This document shows, in pieces, positions 58,509 through 64,000 of a DNA stretch of 64,000 bases. This DNA comes from Ectobius pallidus (taxonomy: Eukaryota; Arthropoda; Insecta; Blattodea; Ectobiidae). The stretch spans positions 178,682,825-178,746,824 of the forward strand of contig CAXKWD010000006.1 of the NCBI GenBank assembly GCA_964059195.1. The letters are read 5' to 3'. Position 1 is the first letter of the stretch. Every line of letters starts with the position of its first letter. The notes below the pieces were generated by a model. It was not told the origin of the DNA. It worked only from the letters and a program-made list of their open reading frames with translations, and did not search any database. A program made the translations under genes and the position numbers.

Positions 58509-59269
58509 AATGAGGGAAAGTAACTGGCCCCAGTTACATTCTTATTTTATAGCATGTTGTGATACTTTAGTAATTAAAAAGGAAAGAACGAAAGGTGTGA
58601 AAAGCCAGGATTGGGGATGAATGGGACTCTCTGAGCATTGTATCACTTTTAATTTAGACCCTGCTGTTGGTAGCAATGCTATGGAATATTCAGTACTGTA
58701 TTATGCTGCAAGTTTTACTTTATGCGTTCAGTTCACAAACGGTGAGAAGAATACGCAAGTTTACTGCCTAGTTGGAGACGGGATACAAATGCTTAAAAAA
58801 GAGCCGTTCTAATGACGAAGCTAACCATGGAGTCTGCCTCATTAGATAAATGCTTTACAAGCTCAGATGTAGCCCAAATCACACCTGTTCAATAATTTTA
58901 ATGTGTCCTGCTTATGTCCTGTCTTTTTAGTCTCGTATGTCCTTCTTTCCATCCATAATCCTCCGGTATATCAAAGCACACACTATATCATAAGCAAATG
59001 TGACAGCACTGAACGCAATAAAGAAGGAAGCAAATCTGTCTAGGCTGGGAGTGGGAGAGTGTAAAGAGAGTCCTACTCTTCACCACACAACATATGTGAT
59101 GTCAATAGTAAAATGGCTGACAAAATCACCAGGAAACAATATACTTAAGAGTTGATCCAAATAGAGCGATTTTTGCTGGAATTGGCTAAGATTTGTGAGG
59201 GGTGGGTTGAATGGTGGGCTCATGTAAGCGCTTGCTAAGGAGTTGAGTGCAAAACATACAGACAAATGT

Positions 59270-59492
59270 TCATGAACACAGCGTTGCCATGAATGTTTGA
59301 CAAGCACCATCGGCAGGCAAACATTGCCCAAAAGCCTCCAGAAGCAGAGGTTCCTCTCTCACGGCTTTATTGAAGTCGTCAAAGGAAATTTTTCCATCTC
59401 GGTCAATATCCATTTTCCTGAGAACCAACTCGACGAGATCCTTGACACCTTCGTCCGGGTCGTCATCTCCCGGCTGCTTCATCAGACAATTC
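59270..59492 (-). CDS. EFCAB1: Calaxin: last exon, EF-hand 3
   Basis: Acceptor TTCTAG. Reads [15 protein letters not shown], the loop [12 protein letters not shown], then [16 protein letters not shown] and stop. The C-terminus ([14 protein letters not shown]) is shorter than in vertebrates. The ATG of the raw open frame lies in the intron. Confidence 0.92.
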
Positions 59493-62380
59493 CTAGAATG
59501 CAAGTAAATCTAGCTAGTGGCTTCGTGGTAGTGCACAAGCTAGGGTAATAACTGTTTATAATCTCATAACAAATGCATAAGAATACGCGTCGATTTCACA
59601 GAATTTACTGGCAATTAATGACATGTAGGTTATACCGTTTCTTTAATGCTGTGGTACAGTTATAGTAATACAGCACAGGGAATACATTAATCTAAATCTG
59701 TATCTGGTATGGCAAAGGGCATCCAAGTGGAGGTTTCTGTTACCGATATGAATTTATTTTTCGAGAGAGGACAGAGGGACAAGTGGTAAGCCCATCACCT
59801 CTCAACCTCTTTCTGGAAACTAAGGTTCTACTTGGACATGAAAGGACCGAGAAATTTTGTCCAGAGGCTCTAATTTAGACTTGAAGTTCTTTTACGTGCC
59901 ATAAATCTACCACACTGGCCCCCCTGCTTAAAGTCCCTCTCGAAGGACTCCGTGCCCAGGATTTTTACGTCCTGAAAAATTCATCGACTGCGGCCGGGTT
60001 TGGTCCCGCGACCTTCGGATCTAGAGGCGGGTACGCTACCTCTAGACCACCACAGCCAACTGTATACATTAATAGTGGCACATAAATAAGTAAGGAGTGT
60101 TTAAAATGAAATATGGCTACTCACATTAAAGTTTAGTGTAGATTTCATATTAATTTTAACTTCAAAGTTGTTCTCAATCGCTAGCATTTACCTTTTGTTT
60201 CATTGTTATGAATAAATCGTGTACGGGGCAAAACATTCTGTTCGACTCTAAAATACATTTTAACTAAAGACTTATTATAACTCAGTGGTCTGCAAATCTC
60301 ACTCGTATTTATTGAAGCAGTACTCTGCATATACATAGAAATGTCGATATAGTTTTACTCTTAGTTGCACACCAGGATAAGAACTTGTTACTTCTTTGTA
60401 AAGTTGTCTTCACACATAAAAAAACAAAAACGCTAACTCGACCAGGGTTCGAATCAAACATGTTAATGATGGGGGAAATTAAATGTTGGACCAAACTTAT
60501 CCATGTTATTAATCCGAACTTCCACTCTCTGTAAAAGACATACCAGTACTGGACACCAATCACTACTACACTCGCTGTCACAACAGTATTGTTGCCGACA
60601 AAGAAAACCAACACAAAGCAGTAATATAAACCTTATGTCCATTGTCACATGTCAAGTGCTTGTTGCTATGCATTTCGCTGGTGAGACCATTATAAAGAAA
60701 AATAACTCATGTGTCCAGTTATTGCAATGGAATTTTAAACTAAGGTTTGTGAAATGTAGAAAAATATATCTCTGGTAAGGAAGGTATTTTTTTTTATTTT
60801 TACAAGAGGGGGAAATTCTCCCCATTAACTCGAACCCTGCTCTCGACTCAATAAATTGTCCACCCTCTGCTGTGAAACACAAATACCTCGGCTCCGATGT
60901 GCTCAGCATAGCATTCATTGTCCTATTCTTAACATCCTTCGTTACTTAAAGACTGTTCACAAATCAGCTTGTTGCATGATGCATTTATACTTACTTGAGC
61001 AGGTTGAACATCTCATCTCTGGCGATGAAGCTGTCGCTGTTGAGATCGTACACGTAAAAGCAAAAAGCCATCTTCTCCTCCAGCGTTCCCCTAAGGAAAA
61101 CAGACAGACCGCAGACCCAATCTTCCAATCGGATTACTCCACAGCTGTTGCGATCAAAAGCACAGAAAATCCTGTCCATGAGGACGTCTTCTGTAACGAG
61201 GTCGAACGTATTGTGCAGGAGTTCTCGGAACACAACCCTGTCTAGACCCTGTAAACATACACAGTGACATTGTGCTGCATTCTAGTGACATTTTAATAAA
61301 CCAAATTTAAAATGCTGTCTGTCTGTTTGCCAATACTGGAACAATGTCATCCCTTTTCGTTGTTAACATTATTAACAGTTATACATTTACAACACCTTTT
61401 TTTATCATTATGCTATTGCCGGCAATATTTATCACCATTTTAATTTATTTTTTTTATTATTAGTATAAATTTACTTTTTTTTTTTGTTTACTTTGGACCA
61501 TTAGAGGCACCCAGCTTTCAAGACTCTGTTTTCAAGGTAAAAAAGTGCATCTTATGGTACAAAAAATATGTTGTATCCATAATTATTTATCATTTCCTAA
61601 ATGTCAGAAATATATAAAATAAGGCATTCTTTTGTTATGTAAACTTTTCATACTTATCAGCTATATTTTAAAGGGTCATCCAGAAAGTAAGTTCCGATCG
61701 CCAATATATAAAACAAAAGCATTAATAACCAAGAAATATTTATTGCAGTGTTTACAGAGATTCACTGGCTCCTTCTCTACATACTCACCACTGTTATTGA
61801 GGCGTTTATCTTAGCGGTGTACCAACCATTGTATGGCCATGTTATAGAACTCTGCCACCAACATCTGGAGCCATGAAATCACTGCCGTCTGTGCCTCAGC
61901 GTCAGTAGGGGAACGTTTTCATGCCAGAAAGCGCTTCATGAGATGGAAATCGCTTGGTGCGAGATATGGGGCTATAGGGTGGATGGTTGAAGATCTTCCA
62001 TTCAAACTGAAGCAACTGATTCCGAGTGGAGTTGGCTGTATGGGGCCATGTATTGTTGTGCAAAAGCGTAATGCATTTGGCGGGAGACAATGTCAGTGCA
62101 CTGTTCAACATATATTGACTTCACAAGACTGAAACTGCACTGCAGCATTCCCACATTCTACTGCTATTAATCATGCCATCGGAACTTACTTTCTGGTCCC
62201 TTTTCATTACAAATGAGACAACTGAACTGTTGGTATTGTCGTACCTCGCACACGGTCGATGCTGGAGATATTCCTGGCGTAGGCACGACAGAGGCTGCGC
62301 TCACTGCTGGTCCGGGAAGAGTGTTGGCGTTGCTTGCCACGAGTTTGCGGTACACACGTATCAGTGCCTCGATCTCCTGT
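59270..62380 (-). CDS. EFCAB1: Calaxin (EF-hand ciliary protein), N-terminal exon not found
   Basis: Three minus-strand exons: 62245-62380, 60995-61248 and 59270-59492. Joined, they give about 204 residues of a family that is usually about 210 long; roughly the first 20 residues are missing. Diagnostic stretches: [57 protein letters not shown] and [12 protein letters not shown], which match calaxin closely. Loops: [12 protein letters not shown] (Cys at position 5 and Asp at 12, so weak), [12 protein letters not shown] (Gly lost) and [12 protein letters not shown] (canonical). Calaxin is a calcium sensor of outer-arm dynein docking in motile cilia and flagella; in an insect the site would be sperm tails (inference). 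A Ser/Ala/Pro-rich linker after RKLVASNAN looks longer than usual. Confidence 0.9.
59705..60062 (-). repeat. tRNA-derived SINE, ~355 bp, in a calaxin intron
   Basis: The minus strand starts GTTGGCTGTGGTGGTCTAGA and GGTAGCGTACC (A box), then GGTCGCGGGACCAAACCCGG (B box), and a body shared with fragments at 25535-25735 and 42325-42440 (CCAGGATTTTTACGTCCTGA in the first). Confidence 0.65.
60995..61248 (-). CDS. EFCAB1: Calaxin: middle exon, EF-hands 1 and 2
   Basis: Acceptor TTTACAG, donor GTAAGT after AA. Reads [11 protein letters not shown] to DEMFNLL over 84 codons. The split AA/G codon restores Lys in LLKNCLMKQ. Contains the two weaker calcium loops. Confidence 0.92.
61671..62203 (-). mobile_element. 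Internally deleted mariner in a calaxin intron
   Basis: The ends GGGTCATCCAGAAAGTAAG and, on the right, CTTACTTTCTGGTCCC are inverted. The minus strand holds the transposase tail [21 protein letters not shown] and IFNHPPYSP. It is the same family as the copy at 54 kb. Its right end is about 40 bases from the calaxin donor at 62244. Confidence 0.82.
62245..62380 (-). CDS. EFCAB1: Calaxin: first exon seen (upstream edge uncertain)
   Basis: The donor GTACGA after GTG TGC GAG is phase 0 and agrees with the next exon. The acceptor is best placed at CTCTTTGTTAG, so the exon starts ACAGGAG and reads [14 protein letters not shown]; an acceptor four bases further, or one near 62415, cannot be excluded. 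I found no convincing first exon between 62381 and 64000, so it may be short or outside the window. Confidence 0.7.
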
Positions 62381-63160
62381 CTAACAAAGAGCCCATTGTT
62401 GTCAAGCTCATATTTCCTTACATTGGAACAGAAATTTATTCACCTTACTATGGTTTGCAATTATGTAAAGAAGCTGCGCCATAATTATGGAAGAAGTGTC
62501 TATGAGCTAGAAACTTGAAATTTGGAAAACTTATAGCTTTTAGGCTGTACCCGATGTGGGATACTTCAAAAAGTTCAAACCTTGTATGACTTCAGATGTT
62601 TTCACAAAAAGAAAGGAATATTGTTGATGTGAGGAATTAAATTTGTTCTGTTAATATTCTAGTTATCCCACTTTTACTTTAAGGTATAACATCATTATGT
62701 TAGCAGCCATTCTAACTCGTTATCAGTGGTGACAACTTATATAGATCTGTTTGGCCCATCCAATAACTTTCCTTGCATAAGTTACAATTATTACTAAAAA
62801 TCGTATTTTCTTGTTTAACCCTTTCAGGAATATCAGCAGATTTATAAGTTTGAAAACAATGTAGAGCTTTATAATGGAACACTTGGAACATATCTGCTTT
62901 TGCGCAGTTTTTTGGTGACTCATATATACGTCATACTTTTATTAGCACAATCTCCCTTTGTTTCAGTGTCAGCAACCTCCAAAATATATTTTCCCGCTTC
63001 AGAAACACTGGAGACATTTTTGCATTGGACAGTGTCCTAGAAAGGATTTACTCACACACACGGGTTACAACACATAGTACGAGGCCTGTATCATACTCAA
63101 TCCATGTTTTTTTATATTTTGTCTTATGTAATTTATTGGTTACCTAAGACCCCAGCCTAA
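62381..63160. other. Upstream of the known calaxin exons, first exon not located
   Basis: Searched on the minus strand for a short exon with a start codon and a phase-2 donor; none is convincing. No repeat match. Confidence 0.45.
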
Positions 63161-63655
63161 TTATATCGTAAGTTTTATGCAGTTCCAAAGCTACCTGTGA
63201 ACACTGATAATGCGTATTGTTTTTCAACTCTTTGTTGACAGATGAATATGATATGAATTTGATTTGATAATTTCAATGTAATTTTCAGAAATTATATAAT
63301 TTTTCAAGGGAAGGCGTTGTTTGTTTGGATTTTTATTTCTGCGATACTTCCAATCAATAGCTGGTTCCCGTGGCTTCGCCCGCCATTATTAATTGACTCC
63401 ACGGTTTTTAAGAAATTTACACTGGCAATTTATTAAAAATGTTTGTGGTTCAGAGCTATGAAAATTATATTTGTTCATTGTGTTCATTTCACTTAGGCGT
63501 TATATAATAAAGAAACGGTTTTCCTAATTTTGTACTCTTCGTGAAAGTTTGAACTGCGAGAGACGAACATCGCCGAGTATACCCGATGTCTCATAAAGTG
63601 AGGGAGCGAGTGAGCATGCTATTTAGGGCCGTTGAATTGTATAAGAGTAGATTAT
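63161..63655 (+). repeat. Repeat C, copy 2
   Basis: Second copy of the sequence at 57.6-58.2 kb with small deletions (about 50 bases shorter). The surrounding 62381-64000 holds no other feature I can support, apart from a partial ACTTTCTCG motif at the end. Confidence 0.8.
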
Positions 63656-64000
63656 AAACATTTGCATTTTGAAATTTAGAAGTCCTAATTAAAATTCTAC
63701 GTACAAAACACACAAATCAAATAAAATTTTATATCATACACAGTTTTGTCTCAATGTTAAATCTTCGACTCATGGTAAAAATTAATTTTATCGTCTTGTA
63801 GAATAAAGAACCATTTTTCTCTTACAATATTAGCTTTGGCAGTTGAACAGGGCTGGCTGTGGTCTTCACCTGTTGTTTCCCACACGCTCTTGTCTCCCTC
63901 TGTTATTGGCTTCCCATCCACTCAGTTTTTACGGGGAAGTTTTCTTACAAAAGGGAAATACTAAAATAACACACAAACTTTCTCGTGTGCATACAAGTTT

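Noticed and set aside
60309..60918. Overlapping frames of 60-100 codons on both strands in a calaxin intron
   Set aside because: No similarity, no splice signals in phase, and they overlap each other on opposite strands.

Overview
This is nuclear DNA from an animal, most likely an insect with a large, transposon-rich genome. The genes are split by long introns with canonical GT/AG borders and there is no bacterial-style operon. Family content (an RCC1-like mitochondrial factor, a ciliary calaxin, a signal-peptide-bearing glycine-rich structural protein, and hAT, mariner, Harbinger-like, LINE and tRNA-derived SINE copies) fits an arthropod. The SINE and short-repeat style suggests a polyneopteran such as a cockroach, but that species guess is inference only.

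Three host genes can be reconstructed. (1) On the minus strand, 580-22281, a secreted Gly/Ser-rich repetitive protein (silk- or cuticle-like). It has a TATA box, a signal-peptide exon, a 51-nt exon, one 4.6-kb exon holding at least two tandem protein repeat arrays, and a 36-nt exon; its 3' end lies left of the window. (2) On the plus strand, 44037-57316, a complete seven-exon RCC1L orthologue (456 codons, all splice phases agree). (3) On the minus strand, 59270-62380, calaxin/EFCAB1, with three exons seen and the N-terminal exon not found. Genes 2 and 3 are convergent (tail to tail).

Almost everything else is repeats. The ~21.7 kb between the Gly-rich promoter (about 22.3 kb) and RCC1L (44.0 kb) has no recognisable host gene. 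It holds a broken LINE (28.6-30.5 kb) nested in another repeat, a second LINE with an intact 3' reading frame (42.4-43.9 kb), a hAT MITE with perfect 8-bp target duplications, a TIR-flanked modular family (called F here), families A and B with a GC-rich head and tetranucleotide tail, a decayed transposase, and SINEs. Another hAT remnant lies in intron 1 of gene 1. RCC1L and calaxin introns carry several MITEs and two deleted mariners, one of them rearranged and carrying a nested foldback insertion.

The genes show no sign of acting together. The most notable objects are the acid-free, cysteine-free repetitive secreted protein, family F with internal modules open in the antisense direction, and the divergent pair of tRNA-like pol III heads at 13.3 kb.
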